DNA from: Inhella crocodyli | Lineage (GTDB): Bacteria; Pseudomonadota; Gammaproteobacteria; Burkholderiales; Burkholderiaceae_C | Direction: 5' to 3' | Assembly (NCBI RefSeq): GCF_004004565.1 | Contig: NZ_SACM01000003.1 | Span: 248,001 to 312,000 of the forward strand | Length of the DNA: 64,000 nucleotides | Position numbers and translations under genes: made by a program | The notes under the pieces: generated by a model | Databases searched by the model: none | Told to the model about the DNA's origin: nothing | The model's input: the letters and a program-made list of their open reading frames with translations, nothing else | Shown here: in pieces, positions 1-9,576 of the stretch | Position numbering within the stretch: position 1 is the first letter of the stretch | Layout: the number at the start of each line of letters is the position of its first letter

Positions 1-198
1 CCCAAGTACGACGAGATCAACTGGACCGGCTTGCCCTTCACGCACGCCCACTTCGAGACCGTCACGCACATCCACAAGGCCGACTGGACGGCCGAGATGA
101 AGCTGCACGACGAGCTCTTCGCCCAGCTGGCCCTGCGCCTGCCGGCCGAACTGCCGGCCACCAAGGCCGCCATCGAACAGCGCCTGGGCGCGCTGTGA
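1..198 (+). CDS. pckG: Phosphoenolpyruvate carboxykinase (GTP), C-terminal end only
   Basis: Only the last 65 residues lie in the window; the 5' end is outside. The frame opens with [13 protein letters not shown] and continues through [17 protein letters not shown], which I recognise as the C-terminal segment of GTP-dependent phosphoenolpyruvate carboxykinase. That enzyme converts oxaloacetate to phosphoenolpyruvate at the start of gluconeogenesis in the cytoplasm. None of the catalytic motifs is visible here, so the call rests on this terminal segment and on the clean stop followed by a terminator. A different PEPCK subclass is unlikely because the ATP-type enzyme ends differently. Confidence 0.85.
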   Translation, partial: PKYDEINWTGLPFTHAHFETVTHIHKADWTAEMKLHDELFAQLALRLPAELPATKAAIEQRLGAL

Positions 199-225
199 TT
201 CGGCGGGCCTGACGCCCGCCCCTTC

Positions 226-252
226 AAAAACACCCGCCACGGCGGGTGTTTT
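226..252 (+). terminator. Rho-independent terminator of pckG
   Basis: AAAACACCCGCC and GGCGGGTGTTTT form a near-perfect stem with a very short loop, followed by a T-rich stretch, 28 bases after the pckG stop. It separates pckG from the UPF0149 gene downstream. Confidence 0.85.
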
Positions 253-268
253 CATTTCCAATCCCCCC

Positions 269-1000
<732 letters not shown>

Positions 1001-1003
1001 ACC

Positions 1004-1804
1004 TTGCAGCTCCAACTGCTGAGCGACCTGCACCTGGAGCGCCACCCGCACTTCCAGCCCCAGGTCGCCGCCGACACCCTGGTCCTGGCCGGCGACGTCG
1101 GCTCCTACCAAGCCGGTTCCCTGCTGGGCGCCTGGGGCCCCGAGGCCGATTGGGGCCTGGGCCGCTTTGCGCAAGGCTGGCAGCGGGTGCTGTACGTGCC
1201 CGGCAACCACGAGTACGACGGCCTGCCTTGGCCTGACACGCGCGAGCGACTGCGCGAGCGCGCCGAAACGCTCGGCCTGACCTGGCTGGACCGGGAAGTC
1301 GTGGTGATCGACGGCGTGCGCTTTGTCGGCTGCACGCTCTGGGCCGATTTCGACCTGCTCGTCGACCCCGGCTCGCCCATGGCGGCGCAACTCAAGGCGC
1401 GCGACAAGGCCTACCGGGCGGCGAACTTCTACCTGCGCAAGTACAGCGCGCTGGAGCACGGCGCCCCCATGCTGGCCGAGCGCCTGCGCGAGCTGGCCCT
1501 GGCCGACCAGGCCTGGTTGCGCGAGGCGCTGGCACAGCCCTTCGCGGGCAAGACCGTCGTCGTCACCCACTTCGCGCCCAGCGTCTTGAGCGCCGACCCG
1601 CGCTACGGCGCCGTGCCCGGCACCGCGGGCTTTTGCAGTGCGCTGGACGCGTTGCTGCCCCAGGCCGACCTGTGGCTGCACGGCCACCTGCACTGCGCCA
1701 TCAACTACCGCGTGGGCCGCTGCTGCGTGGTGGCCAACCCTTTGGGCTACGCCACCAAGGGCGAGCAAGACGGATTCCAGCCCCGTTGTGTGCTGACGGT
1801 GTGA
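1004..1804 (+). CDS. Calcineurin-like metallophosphoesterase
   Basis: This 266-residue cytoplasmic protein carries the ordered metal-binding motifs of the calcineurin-like family. They are SDLHLE at residues 7-12, GDVG near 30, GNHEYD near 68, THFAPS near 188 and HGHLHCAINY near 226. The start is a TTG three bases after the previous stop; no in-frame ATG exists before the first motif, so TTG is required. The tight spacing suggests cotranscription and coupling with the UPF0149 gene. The substrate (nucleotide, phosphodiester or protein) cannot be told from sequence. Confidence 0.85.
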   Translation: MQLQLLSDLHLERHPHFQPQVAADTLVLAGDVGSYQAGSLLGAWGPEADWGLGRFAQGWQRVLYVPGNHEYDGLPWPDTRERLRERAETLGLTWLDREVVVIDGVRFVGCTLWADFDLLVDPGSPMAAQLKARDKAYRAANFYLRKYSALEHGAPMLAERLRELALADQAWLREALAQPFAGKTVVVTHFAPSVLSADPRYGAVPGTAGFCSALDALLPQADLWLHGHLHCAINYRVGRCCVVANPLGYATKGEQDGFQPRCVLTV

Positions 1805-1876
1805 GCCGCGCCCCGCGCCTTTGACCGGCCGCAAGAAAAGGGAGTCGCTGCTGTCGCACACTGAAGCCTCACAAAC

Positions 1877-1883
1877 GGAGGAG
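1877..1883 (+). promoter_or_regulatory. Ribosome binding site fixing the start of the stress-protein gene
   Basis: GGAGGAG lies six bases before the ATG at 1890. It favours that start over an open upstream extension beginning with a TTG at 1821. Confidence 0.75.
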
Positions 1884-1889
1884 CCCCCG

Positions 1890-2312
1890 ATGAAGATCCT
1901 TGTCGCCGTTGACGGCAGCGCCAGCACCAAGCGCGCCCTAGCCTACTTGGCCGCCCACGATGAATGGCTGGGCAGCCACCACCGCTACAGCCTGTTGCAC
2001 GTCGTGCCGGCGGTGCCGCCCCGCGCCGCCGCGGTCATCGACAAGGCCACGCTCGCGGGCTACTACGCCGACGAATCGGAAAAGGTGTTCAAACCCCTGC
2101 GCACCTTCTTCGTGAAGCAAGGGCTGGACGCCGAGTACCTCAGCAAGGTGGGCCACGCGGCCGAGGTCATCAAGGCCGTCGCCACGAAAACCAAACCCGA
2201 CCTGATCATGATGGGCACCCACGGCCACAGCGCGCTGGGCAACCTGGTGCTGGGCTCGGTCAGCACCAAAGTGCTGGCCCAAACGGACGTCCCGGTGCTG
2301 CTCATCCGCTGA
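1890..2312 (+). CDS. Universal stress protein, UspA family
   Basis: This 140-residue single-domain universal stress protein starts MKILVAVDGS, the usual first strand of the family. It carries the nucleotide-binding motif GTHGHSALGNLVLGSVS at about 108-124 (G-x2-G-x9-G-S pattern), then VPVLLIR at the end. ATP-binding members of the family with this motif help cells survive starvation or stress; the exact role here is unknown. The ATG chosen has a strong Shine-Dalgarno site. It stands alone between the phosphoesterase and a bidirectional terminator. Confidence 0.92.
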   Translation: MKILVAVDGSASTKRALAYLAAHDEWLGSHHRYSLLHVVPAVPPRAAAVIDKATLAGYYADESEKVFKPLRTFFVKQGLDAEYLSKVGHAAEVIKAVATKTKPDLIMMGTHGHSALGNLVLGSVSTKVLAQTDVPVLLIR

Positions 2313-2331
2313 GCGGCCTGCACACGGGCAC

Positions 2332-2360
2332 AAAAAAACCGGGGCGCGCCCCGGTTTTCT
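2332..2360. terminator. Bidirectional terminator between convergent genes
   Basis: AAAAAAACCGGGGCGCGCCCCGG-type stem flanked by A-run on the left and T-run on the right. It can end both the rightward stress-protein transcript and the leftward transcript of the small gene at 2376-2597. Confidence 0.85.
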
Positions 2361-2375
2361 TTTTCCCCACCGCGC

Positions 2376-2597
2376 TCAGTTGCTGTTGCGACGCTGACGC
2401 ATCCAGGCCATGGGGTTGTCCAAGGGGGGGTGCGCGCGTTGGCTCTCCAGCAGGCCGTAGCCCGGCTGCGGCGCCTTGGGGTCGTCTTCGAGGCTGGCCT
2501 CCATGCCAAAGGCGGTGCCCATGTCGGCGGGGTCGGCCACCGGTCGCACGGCGGCGGGCGAGCGGCGCAGGAACTTCAGGGCGGGAGCGAAGCGCAT
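2376..2597 (-). CDS. Small conserved-looking hypothetical protein (73 aa)
   Basis: The 73-residue product begins MRFAPALKFLRRSP, continues with a Pro/Glu-rich middle and ends DNPMAWMRQRRNSN. I do not recognise it. It is supported as a gene by an AAGAGGT Shine-Dalgarno sequence a few bases before the ATG, by a stop placed 16 bases before a bidirectional terminator, and by coding-like third-position bias. It has no membrane segment or cysteine pattern. A longer upstream extension is open, but the Shine-Dalgarno site argues for the ATG at 2597. Confidence 0.6.
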   Translation of the reverse strand: MRFAPALKFLRRSPAAVRPVADPADMGTAFGMEASLEDDPKAPQPGYGLLESQRAHPPLDNPMAWMRQRRNSN

Positions 2598-2931
2598 GGG
2601 GTACCTCTTGAGTGCGGTGCTCGAACGACGGGAACTGTGGCAGACCCAGGTGACGACTTGATGGCATTGAGTGTGCCCACGGCCCCCCGCCGCACACACC
2701 CCCAAAAAGGGTGAGAACACCCGTTTGTTGGGAAAACCTCACGCCCATGCCGCCCTTGAATTCGGGGGGTGCACAACGGCATGGCCGCGGCCGTCGTTGA
2801 CCGCCCCCTTTGGGCTAACGTGCCGGCATTGGGCTTGGCAAGGGCCGCGCGCTTGACCCGAGCGGCAGCGGCGCCTTGGGCCCCATCGCCCGCCACCCGC
2901 GGGCTTTGCATTCCCCGTTCAAGGAGATCCC
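2598..2931. other. Divergent intergenic region before dadA
   Basis: About 330 bases with no gene I can support. It must contain the promoters of the small leftward gene and of dadA. I found no convincing -35/-10 pair: a TTGACC and a TAACGT are present but only 13 bases apart. An AAGGAG site at 2921-2926 serves dadA. Confidence 0.5.
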
Positions 2932-4203
2932 ATGAAAGTGGTGGTTCTGGGCGCCGGCATCGTCGGCGTCAGCACGGCCTGGTACCTGCTCGAGGCAGGG
3001 CACGAGGTCGTCCTCGTCGACCGGCAACCCGACGCCGCGCTGGAAACCAGCTACGCCAACGGCGCACAGATTTCGGTCAGCTTCTGCGAACCCTGGGCCA
3101 ACGCCTGGGTGCCGATCAAGGTGGCCAAGTGGCTGCTGCGCGACGACTCGCCCCTGCTGTTCCGCCCCCGGCTGGAGCTGGCCCAGATGCGCTACGGCCT
3201 GGCCTTCTTGAAGGAATGCACGACGGCGGCCTTCGAGCGCAACGTCGAGGAGCTCGTCCAGCTCGGCCGCTACAGCCACGCCCGGCTCAAGGAGTTGGTC
3301 CCCGCCACGGGCATCGAGTACAACCGCCTGGAGAAGGGCATCCTGCACTTCTTCAGCAGCCAACAAGACTTTGACAACGGCGTGGCCGGCGCCGAGGTGA
3401 TGCGCCGCCACGGCGTGGACCGCCGCGTGCTCAGCCGCGACGAGGTGCTCAAGGTCGAGCCTGCCTTGGCCACCTTCGGCCCCAACATCTTCGGCGGCAC
3501 CTACACGCCCAGCGACGAATCGGGCGACGCCCTGGTCTTCACGCAGAAGCTGGCGCAAAAGTGCTTCGAGCGCGGCGCCGAGAAGCGCTTCAACACCCAC
3601 ATCCTGGCGCTGGAGCGCCAAGGCGGCGAACTCTCCGGCGTGCGCGTGCGCACGTCCGAAGGCCGCATCGAAACCCTCACCGCCGACGCCTACGTTGTGG
3701 CCCTGGCCAGCTACGCGCCGCAACTCGTCAACCCGGTGGCCGACTGCCTGAACATCTACCCGGCCAAGGGCTACTCGGCCACGCTGCGCTTGAAGCAACC
3801 CGAGAAGGCCAGCACCGTCAGCCTGCTGGACGACACCCGCAAGATCGCCATCAGCCGCTTGGGCGACCACGTGCGCATCGCCGGCACGGCCGAGCTGGCA
3901 GGGCTGGACACGGCCCTGAACACCCCCACCGCCCGCACCCGCTGCGAAGCCCTGGTGCGCCGCTACGAGGCCCTGTTCCCCGGCGTGGCCGACCTCAGCG
4001 AGCCGAACTTCTGGACCGGCCTGCGCCCGAGCACGCCGACCAACATCCCCTACATCGGGCGCAGCAAAAAGCTCAAGAAGCTGTGGCTCAACTGCGGTCA
4101 CGGCACCCTGGGCTGGACGCACGGCGCCGGCAGCGGCCATGCCATGGCCGAGCTGATCAGCGGCCGCAAGCCGCCGACGGACTTTCGCTTCTACGGCGTC
4201 TGA
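2932..4203 (+). CDS. dadA: D-amino acid dehydrogenase, DadA type
   Basis: The 423-residue FAD-dependent dehydrogenase oxidises D-amino acids such as D-alanine to 2-oxo acids and passes electrons to the respiratory chain at the inner membrane. The N-terminus has the dinucleotide-binding motif GAGIVG at 7-12, then the DadA-typical stretch ETSYANGAQISVSFCEPWA and a C-terminal FAD-contact segment GHGTLGWTHGAGSGHAMAEL. Length matches the family (about 416-435). An AAGGAG site precedes the ATG. No dadX lies beside it; an alanine racemase gene is 53 kb away at 57378-58505. Confidence 0.93.
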   Translation: MKVVVLGAGIVGVSTAWYLLEAGHEVVLVDRQPDAALETSYANGAQISVSFCEPWANAWVPIKVAKWLLRDDSPLLFRPRLELAQMRYGLAFLKECTTAAFERNVEELVQLGRYSHARLKELVPATGIEYNRLEKGILHFFSSQQDFDNGVAGAEVMRRHGVDRRVLSRDEVLKVEPALATFGPNIFGGTYTPSDESGDALVFTQKLAQKCFERGAEKRFNTHILALERQGGELSGVRVRTSEGRIETLTADAYVVALASYAPQLVNPVADCLNIYPAKGYSATLRLKQPEKASTVSLLDDTRKIAISRLGDHVRIAGTAELAGLDTALNTPTARTRCEALVRRYEALFPGVADLSEPNFWTGLRPSTPTNIPYIGRSKKLKKLWLNCGHGTLGWTHGAGSGHAMAELISGRKPPTDFRFYGV

Positions 4204-4212
4204 AGCGGGCCA

Positions 4213-4551
4213 TCAGGTGGGGCGCTGGCTGGCGCCCCACACGATGACGACCATGCCCAGCAGGGCCAGGGCCGCGCCGGCGAGGTCCGAGCCCGTGGGC
4301 CGGATGCCGTCCACCGCCCAAAGCCAACCCAGGGCCACCACCAGGTACACGCCGGCGTAAGCGGCGTACACGCGGCCCGAGGCGGTGGGATGCAGGCTCA
4401 ACAGCCACACGAACAGCGCCAAGCTGGCGGCCGCTGGCAGCAGCCACCACGCAGGGGCCTGGCCCTGCAGCCAGCGGTAAGGCAGGTAGCAGCCGACGAT
4501 CTCGGCCACGGCCGTCAGCGCGAAGAGGCCCAAGGTCTTGAGGTCGAACAT
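4213..4551 (-). CDS. ynfA: YnfA/UPF0060 family small membrane protein
   Basis: The 112-residue protein has four hydrophobic segments and the family signatures [15 protein letters not shown] near 15-30 and [20 protein letters not shown] near 58-77. These identify the UPF0060/YnfA family of small inner-membrane proteins, related in design to small multidrug-resistance transporters. It runs convergently with dadA (nine bases apart) and follows the RidA gene by 13 bases on the same strand, so the two are probably cotranscribed. Transport substrate is unknown. Confidence 0.92.
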   Translation of the reverse strand: MFDLKTLGLFALTAVAEIVGCYLPYRWLQGQAPAWWLLPAAASLALFVWLLSLHPTASGRVYAAYAGVYLVVALGWLWAVDGIRPTGSDLAGAALALLGMVVIVWGASQRPT

Positions 4552-4564
4552 GCGGCGGCCTGGG

Positions 4565-4957
4565 TCAACCGCCGGCCGCCGACTTCAGCGCCGTGACCTC
4601 GATCTCGATCTTCATGCGCGGGTCCAGCAGGCCCACGCACTGCATCGTGGCCGCGGGCCGGACCGCGCCCAGGTGCTTGCGCAGCACCGGCGCGCAGGCC
4701 GCGAAGTCGCGGGCCTCGGGCAGCAGGTAGGTCACCCGCACCACGTCGTTCAGGCTGGCGCCGGCCTGCGCGAGCGCGGCGGCGATGTTCTGAAAGCACT
4801 GCTCGGCCTGGACGGCCACGTCGTCCGAGATGGTCATCGTGGCGTAGTCGAAGCCGGTGGTGCCCGACACGAAGACCCAATCGCCCTGCACCACGGCGCG
4901 GCTGTAGGCGAGTTCGTGCTCGAAGGGAGAGCCGGAGGAGATGAGGGTGCGGGTCAT
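4565..4957 (-). CDS. RidA family enamine/imine deaminase
   Basis: The 130-residue protein has the YjgF/RidA fold signatures VFVSGTTG near 29-36, [16 protein letters not shown] and the active-site arginine in [11 protein letters not shown] near 113-123. RidA proteins hydrolyse reactive enamine/imine intermediates made by PLP enzymes and protect them from 2-aminoacrylate damage. This copy reads like one of the Rid subgroups found in catabolic settings. It is divergent from the Hsp70-like gene, and only about 90 bases separate the two starts. Confidence 0.9.
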   Translation of the reverse strand: MTRTLISSGSPFEHELAYSRAVVQGDWVFVSGTTGFDYATMTISDDVAVQAEQCFQNIAAALAQAGASLNDVVRVTYLLPEARDFAACAPVLRKHLGAVRPAATMQCVGLLDPRMKIEIEVTALKSAAGG

Positions 4958-5049
4958 GGCGAGGCGGGCAATGGCGACATCGCCATCCTAGAGAAGGGTT
5001 GCCGGCGGGTGCTCCCTAGAATCCGCGCCCTTTTTGTTTGGAGAGCCCC

Positions 5050-6366
5050 GTGGCCGCCCCCTCGTTTTGCGCCATCGACTTCGGCACCTCCAACTCGGCC
5101 GTGGCCCTGCCCCAGCGTGAGGGGCATGGCGAAGGCATGGCCCTGGTGCCGCTCGAAGGCACGGCGCTGACCATGCCCACGGCGGTCTTCTACTTCGCCG
5201 AAGGCGCGCACGACGCCGACGGCCCCCCGCGGGCCTTTGGCCGCGCGGCCCTGCGGGCCTACGTGGATGGGCACGACGGGCGCTTGATGCGCTCGATGAA
5301 GAGCATCCTCGGCAGCGACCTGCTCGACCAGCACACCGACGTGGGCGGCGGGCGCAGCGCCAAGTACGCCGACGTGGTGGCCGGCTACCTGAAGCGCTTG
5401 AAGCGCGTGGCCGAGGCCCAGCAAGGGCAGGCGCTGACGCACGCGGTGCTGGGCCGGCCGGTGTTCTTCGTGGACGAGGACCCGGCGCGCGACGCGCAGG
5501 CCCAGGCCGCGCTGGAAGCCGCCGCCCGTGCGGTGGGTTTTGCCGAGGTGGCCTTCCAGTTCGAACCCATCGCCGCGGCCTTCGATTACGAGCGCCAGAC
5601 CCAGGCCGAGCAGTTGGTGCTGGTGGCCGACATCGGCGGCGGCACCTCCGACTTCTCGCTCGTGCGCGTGGGCCCCGACCGCATGGCGCGCGCCGACCGC
5701 CGCGACGACATCCTGGCGCACCACGGCCTGCATGTGGCCGGCACCGACTTCGACCGCCGCGTGGCGCTGGACGGCCCGATGCGCGCCCTGGGCCATGGCG
5801 CGCTGGGCCCGGCGCGCAGCGACGGCCCGCCGCGCGAGGTGCCCACGGGCATCACCTTCGACCTGGCCACCTGGCACCTGATCAACACCTGCTATACGCC
5901 CAGCGTGCTGGCCGAGATGCGCCAGCGCCGCGCCGATTACGCCGACCCGGCGCAGCACCGCCGCCTGATGACGGTGCTGGAAGATCACCTGGGCCACCAC
6001 CTCGCCGACCAGGCCGAGGCCGGCAAGATCGCGTTGGGCGGCGCCGGCGACCTGGCCGACGCGCACGACTTCGACCTGACCCTCGTCGAGCGCAACCTGC
6101 ATTGGCCCTACACGCGGGCGCAGTTGCAGGGCGCGCTGGCGGTGGACGTGGCCGCCATCGCCGACGCCGCCGCGCACACGGCCCAATTGGCCGGCGTGGC
6201 GCCCGCGCGCGTGGACGCGCTGTACTTCACCGGGGGCTCCACCGGCCTGGCGCTGCTGCGCGAGGCCATCGCCGCGAAGTTCCCCCGCGCCGCGCGGGTG
6301 CAGGGCGATGCCTTGGCCTCGGTGGGCCAGGGCTTGGGGCTGCACGCGCGCCGCGTGTTCGGCTGA
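5050..6366 (+). CDS. Hsp70-family protein resembling YegD
   Basis: This 438-residue protein has the ATPase half of Hsp70 only: phosphate-1 motif AIDFGTSNSAV at residues 8-18, phosphate-2 motif ADIGGGTSDFS around residue 194, and adenosine motif FTGGSTGLALLREAI near 390. There is no substrate-binding lid. That architecture and length match E. coli YegD, an uncharacterised actin/Hsp70 paralog. The chosen start is a GTG at 5050, four bases after a GGAGAG site; a TTG at 5038 would overlap that site. The client or function is unknown. Confidence 0.85.
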   Translation: MAAPSFCAIDFGTSNSAVALPQREGHGEGMALVPLEGTALTMPTAVFYFAEGAHDADGPPRAFGRAALRAYVDGHDGRLMRSMKSILGSDLLDQHTDVGGGRSAKYADVVAGYLKRLKRVAEAQQGQALTHAVLGRPVFFVDEDPARDAQAQAALEAAARAVGFAEVAFQFEPIAAAFDYERQTQAEQLVLVADIGGGTSDFSLVRVGPDRMARADRRDDILAHHGLHVAGTDFDRRVALDGPMRALGHGALGPARSDGPPREVPTGITFDLATWHLINTCYTPSVLAEMRQRRADYADPAQHRRLMTVLEDHLGHHLADQAEAGKIALGGAGDLADAHDFDLTLVERNLHWPYTRAQLQGALAVDVAAIADAAAHTAQLAGVAPARVDALYFTGGSTGLALLREAIAAKFPRAARVQGDALASVGQGLGLHARRVFG

Positions 6367-6381
6367 GTCCCTGCGTGGGCC

Positions 6382-8343
6382 TCAAGCCCAGGGCGTCGCC
6401 CCCACGCCCAGAGCGCCCGCGGACATGAGCGCGACTCCGAGTGCCGCACTGCCGATCAGCCAGTGGCGTTGCCGCGCTGCCTGAATGCCGACGACGGCAG
6501 CGCCCATCGCCGCCACGGGGAGGAGCCAAAGCAGCGGAACAAGGCTGGGGATCAGCCCAAAGCTGGCCGCGCCAGGGTGGGCGCCGAAGGTGACGCCCAG
6601 GGGCACGCCCAAACCAACCCCTGCGAGAACCCCCAAGCCCACCACGGCCCAGGCCAAGTGAATGGATGGATTGAGCGCTTGGGCGGCATGGCTGCGGCGG
6701 AGCCGGCGGTAGGACCCCAGCAAGGCGGGCACCAAGACGCCGCCCAGAACCCACACCACCGAGCCACTCAGCAACAACACGACCCCCCAGGGCCAGCCAC
6801 CGGATTGCAGGCGTGCGGCCGTCGCGATCAGTTCCGGCCTTGGCGCCACGTCGAGCACGAAATCGGGCGCGCTCATCGCAGCCAAGCAGGCTGTGTCCAA
6901 AGGTTGTTTGGGTTGGGTGATGAAGCGCGACACCAGACCGCGCGGACACTCGCCGGCGCCACGCACCACGTGAGCGGCCCGAGCCACGGTGATGGCGGTG
7001 GCGGCCGGGCCGATGGCTTGCGCGACCGCTGCACCGTCGGGCTGGAAGCCGTCGTAACCCGCCGACAGGACCAGCACGGGCACCGTGGTGTTGACGGGCA
7101 AGGTGGGCGGTGTACCAACGGCCCAGTTCGCGCAAGCGCCGTCTTGCACGCCCGTGAACATCGACATCCAGCTTGGGCCGCTGCCCGCGGCCACCGCGTG
7201 GTGCCGGGGGCGGTCGCGGCAGTCGGTGCCCATCAAGCCGGCCACAGAACCGCCGGCATGGGTCATGAAGTCGCCCATGAACAAGGGCAGGCCCAGAGCC
7301 GGGGCGAGGGCGTCGCCATCGCGGCGACCCAGGGCGTCCAAGAACCAAGGCACGGCACGGGCTGTGGCCTCGCTATAGAACAAGCCGTGCAGGGCGGTGC
7401 GCATGGCCAGTTCGTTGGCGACATAGCGTTGCCCCTGGAAGTGGAACTCCAAGGGCTGTGCGTCGAGGCCGGCCAAGGCCCCATCGGCTTGAGCGCGACT
7501 CAGGCCCGGAAAGCGTTGGGCGCATGCGGTGTCGGCCGCGCACTCCTCCAATAGCCGGTCGATGGCGCGGCCTTGGGCTTCGCGCACGGTGGGCACAAAG
7601 GCCTCAGGGGGGTAAAGCGAATCCAGCACCGCCGACTCGATGACCTCGGGGTGGCGGGCCAGGTAATCGGCCGCCACGGCGGTGCCGTAGGACATGCCGT
7701 ACACGGCCCAACGCGCGATGCCAAGGGCTTGGCGAATGGCCTCGGCGTCGCCCACATTGCGTTCGGTGCCGAAATGCTCGGGCAACAGCCCCGCAGCGCG
7801 CATTTCGTCCCAGCACGCGTTGATGGCGGAGCGCCGCGCCGTGTCGGTGCGCTCGCCGCGCAGGGCGCCGACGCTGGCAACCATCAGGGCGCGGTAGGTG
7901 TTCTTGCAGAGGGCTGGGCCGGTACGGCCTCCCCCTCGCATGTCAAAGGCAATGCTGTCGCGACCCGGCACGAAGTCCTTGCTGCCCTGCCCCATGAACT
8001 TGACTTGCTCACCACCAGGGCCGCCATGCAAGATCAACAGCGGCGCTGCACCGGGTTTCGGTGCGGCGCTGCGTTTGACCACCACGGCCAAGTCGAAGTG
8101 GCCCGCCTCTGGGCGTGTCGGATCGCGCAGCACCCGAACCGTGCCGCAGCGCAGTCGCGTTCCGATCTCTGGGCTGGCGACGGGAATCTCACAAGGCCGT
8201 TCAGCGAAGCGGGGAGCACCCGTGGCTTGGGCGGCGTCGGCCGCCCCCCCCCCCGCCAGCGCGGTCGGCATGGCAAAAAAGGCCAGCCCAAGGCTGGCGA
8301 CGACACACCGGACAAGCGAGCGAAGGAGGCAGAGGGGCGTCAT
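6382..8343 (-). CDS. Secreted alpha/beta hydrolase (S33-like) fused to a four-helix membrane domain
   Basis: The 653-residue protein starts with a signal peptide (cleavage near ALA-GGG, residue 31). A tripeptidyl-aminopeptidase-like alpha/beta hydrolase follows: oxyanion motif HGGPGGEQ, nucleophile elbow GMSYGTA with Ser218, acid Asp431 in SAGYDGFQ and His458 in RAAHVV. After residue 510 come four hydrophobic helices, so the catalytic domain should sit in the periplasm anchored at its C-terminus. Members of this family are peptidases or esterases; the substrate is not evident. The fused membrane part is unusual. It lies downstream of the GGDEF-like gene on the same strand. Confidence 0.8.
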   Translation of the reverse strand: MTPLCLLRSLVRCVVASLGLAFFAMPTALAGGGAADAAQATGAPRFAERPCEIPVASPEIGTRLRCGTVRVLRDPTRPEAGHFDLAVVVKRSAAPKPGAAPLLILHGGPGGEQVKFMGQGSKDFVPGRDSIAFDMRGGGRTGPALCKNTYRALMVASVGALRGERTDTARRSAINACWDEMRAAGLLPEHFGTERNVGDAEAIRQALGIARWAVYGMSYGTAVAADYLARHPEVIESAVLDSLYPPEAFVPTVREAQGRAIDRLLEECAADTACAQRFPGLSRAQADGALAGLDAQPLEFHFQGQRYVANELAMRTALHGLFYSEATARAVPWFLDALGRRDGDALAPALGLPLFMGDFMTHAGGSVAGLMGTDCRDRPRHHAVAAGSGPSWMSMFTGVQDGACANWAVGTPPTLPVNTTVPVLVLSAGYDGFQPDGAAVAQAIGPAATAITVARAAHVVRGAGECPRGLVSRFITQPKQPLDTACLAAMSAPDFVLDVAPRPELIATAARLQSGGWPWGVVLLLSGSVVWVLGGVLVPALLGSYRRLRRSHAAQALNPSIHLAWAVVGLGVLAGVGLGVPLGVTFGAHPGAASFGLIPSLVPLLWLLPVAAMGAAVVGIQAARQRHWLIGSAALGVALMSAGALGVGATPWA

Positions 8344-8457
8344 GCCGTGAACCTCGGAACAAGGAGGCGGCAGGTTAGCGACGCGCGGGGCGCCCGCGCC
8401 AGCAGGCGATCCCGAGGATGCGGGAGGGGGTCGACCCTAGGCGCTAGCGCGCTGGGC

Positions 8458-9576
8458 TCAGAGCAGGGGCGCCACCGCCACGCGGTTGTGGCCCTGAGTT
8501 TGCGCACTCAGGCGGGCCGACTCGGCGTGCTGGTAAAGCTGGGTCTCGTTCCAGCGGTTGGCCGCCGTGGACACCGAGACGCCGATGGACACCGTGAGCG
8601 ACACGCTCGCGCCCGCGCCCAACTCCAGCGGCTGGTTGGCCACGGCGGCCCGCAAAGCCTCGGCCACGGGCGCCGCGGCCTCTGGGGGGGTGTCGGGCAG
8701 CACCACGGCGAAGGTGTCGGGCCCGTAGCGGGCCACCACGTCGGAAGCGCGGACACGCTGTTGCAGGCGCTGCGCGCAGGCCTTGAGCACGCTGTCGATC
8801 ACGCGCGGCGCGTGGTGGTGGTGCAGTTGGGCCATGCCGTCCAAGGTGATCAACAAGAAGGCCACCGGCTGGCCCTCGCGCTGACTGCGCGCCAGCGTGT
8901 GCTGCAACACCGGGTGCAGGCCCCTTCGGTTCAAGCAGCCGGTCACCTCGTCGTCGGCCAGTTGCTCGCTCAGGCCGGCGTGGCTGCGGTCCAGCAAGGC
9001 GATCAAAAAGATGACCGTGCCGGCCAGCAGGGGCAAGGCCAGCACGTGGCCCCAGGGCACCGACTGCTCGCTGGCGGGCTGGGCGCCCAGCCAAAGCGCC
9101 AACAGGGCCGTCAGGCCCAGCACGGCGGCCAGGCCGCGCACGCCCCCCGGCAGGTCGCGCCAGCGCGCCAACAAGAACACCGCCCCAGCGCCGGGCACCA
9201 CGGCCAGCACACCGCCCAAGATGAAGCCCGACAGGGGCAAGGGCAAGCCCAAGGCCAGGGCCGAGGCCAAGGCACCGGCCGCGGCCAGGCCGATCTCGCG
9301 CGGCGCCAGGGCCTGCCCGGTGAAGCCCTGGCGCACGGCCACCGTCATGCCGGTGAGGCTGGCGAACAGCAGCACCCGGCCCACGGCCGCCGCGGCCAGG
9401 CTGCTGCCGGCGCTGCCCAGGGTGGCCAGCGCGCCCAGGCCCAACCACACGCCCAAGGTCCAGGTGCGCAGGCTGGGGCTGGCGGCGCGCGGGCGCCGGG
9501 CCAGCAACAGGGCCACGCTGACGAGGAAGACGGCGCTCAACAGGGCCAGGTCGAAACTCGGGAGGTGCAAGGTCAT
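8458..9576 (-). CDS. Membrane protein with degenerate GGDEF domain
   Basis: The 372-residue protein has six or seven hydrophobic segments in the first 190 residues, then a GGDEF-type domain beginning at DEVTGCLNRRGL. The active-site signature is GPDTF (285-289) instead of GGDEF/GGEEF. The substrate and metal motif normally DxDxFKxxND reads LDGMAQLHHHHA. Catalysis of c-di-GMP synthesis is therefore unlikely. The allosteric RxxD motif (RASD, 276-279) is kept five residues upstream, so binding of c-di-GMP remains possible. The start is the ATG before TLHLPSF. It is divergent from the aminotransferase gene. Confidence 0.8.
   Translation of the reverse strand: MTLHLPSFDLALLSAVFLVSVALLLARRPRAASPSLRTWTLGVWLGLGALATLGSAGSSLAAAAVGRVLLFASLTGMTVAVRQGFTGQALAPREIGLAAAGALASALALGLPLPLSGFILGGVLAVVPGAGAVFLLARWRDLPGGVRGLAAVLGLTALLALWLGAQPASEQSVPWGHVLALPLLAGTVIFLIALLDRSHAGLSEQLADDEVTGCLNRRGLHPVLQHTLARSQREGQPVAFLLITLDGMAQLHHHHAPRVIDSVLKACAQRLQQRVRASDVVARYGPDTFAVVLPDTPPEAAAPVAEALRAAVANQPLELGAGASVSLTVSIGVSVSTAANRWNETQLYQHAESARLSAQTQGHNRVAVAPLL

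Noticed and set aside
2797-2821. A sigma-70 promoter for dadA (TTGACC with TAACGT)
   Set aside because: The spacer is only 13 bases, too short for a functional pair.
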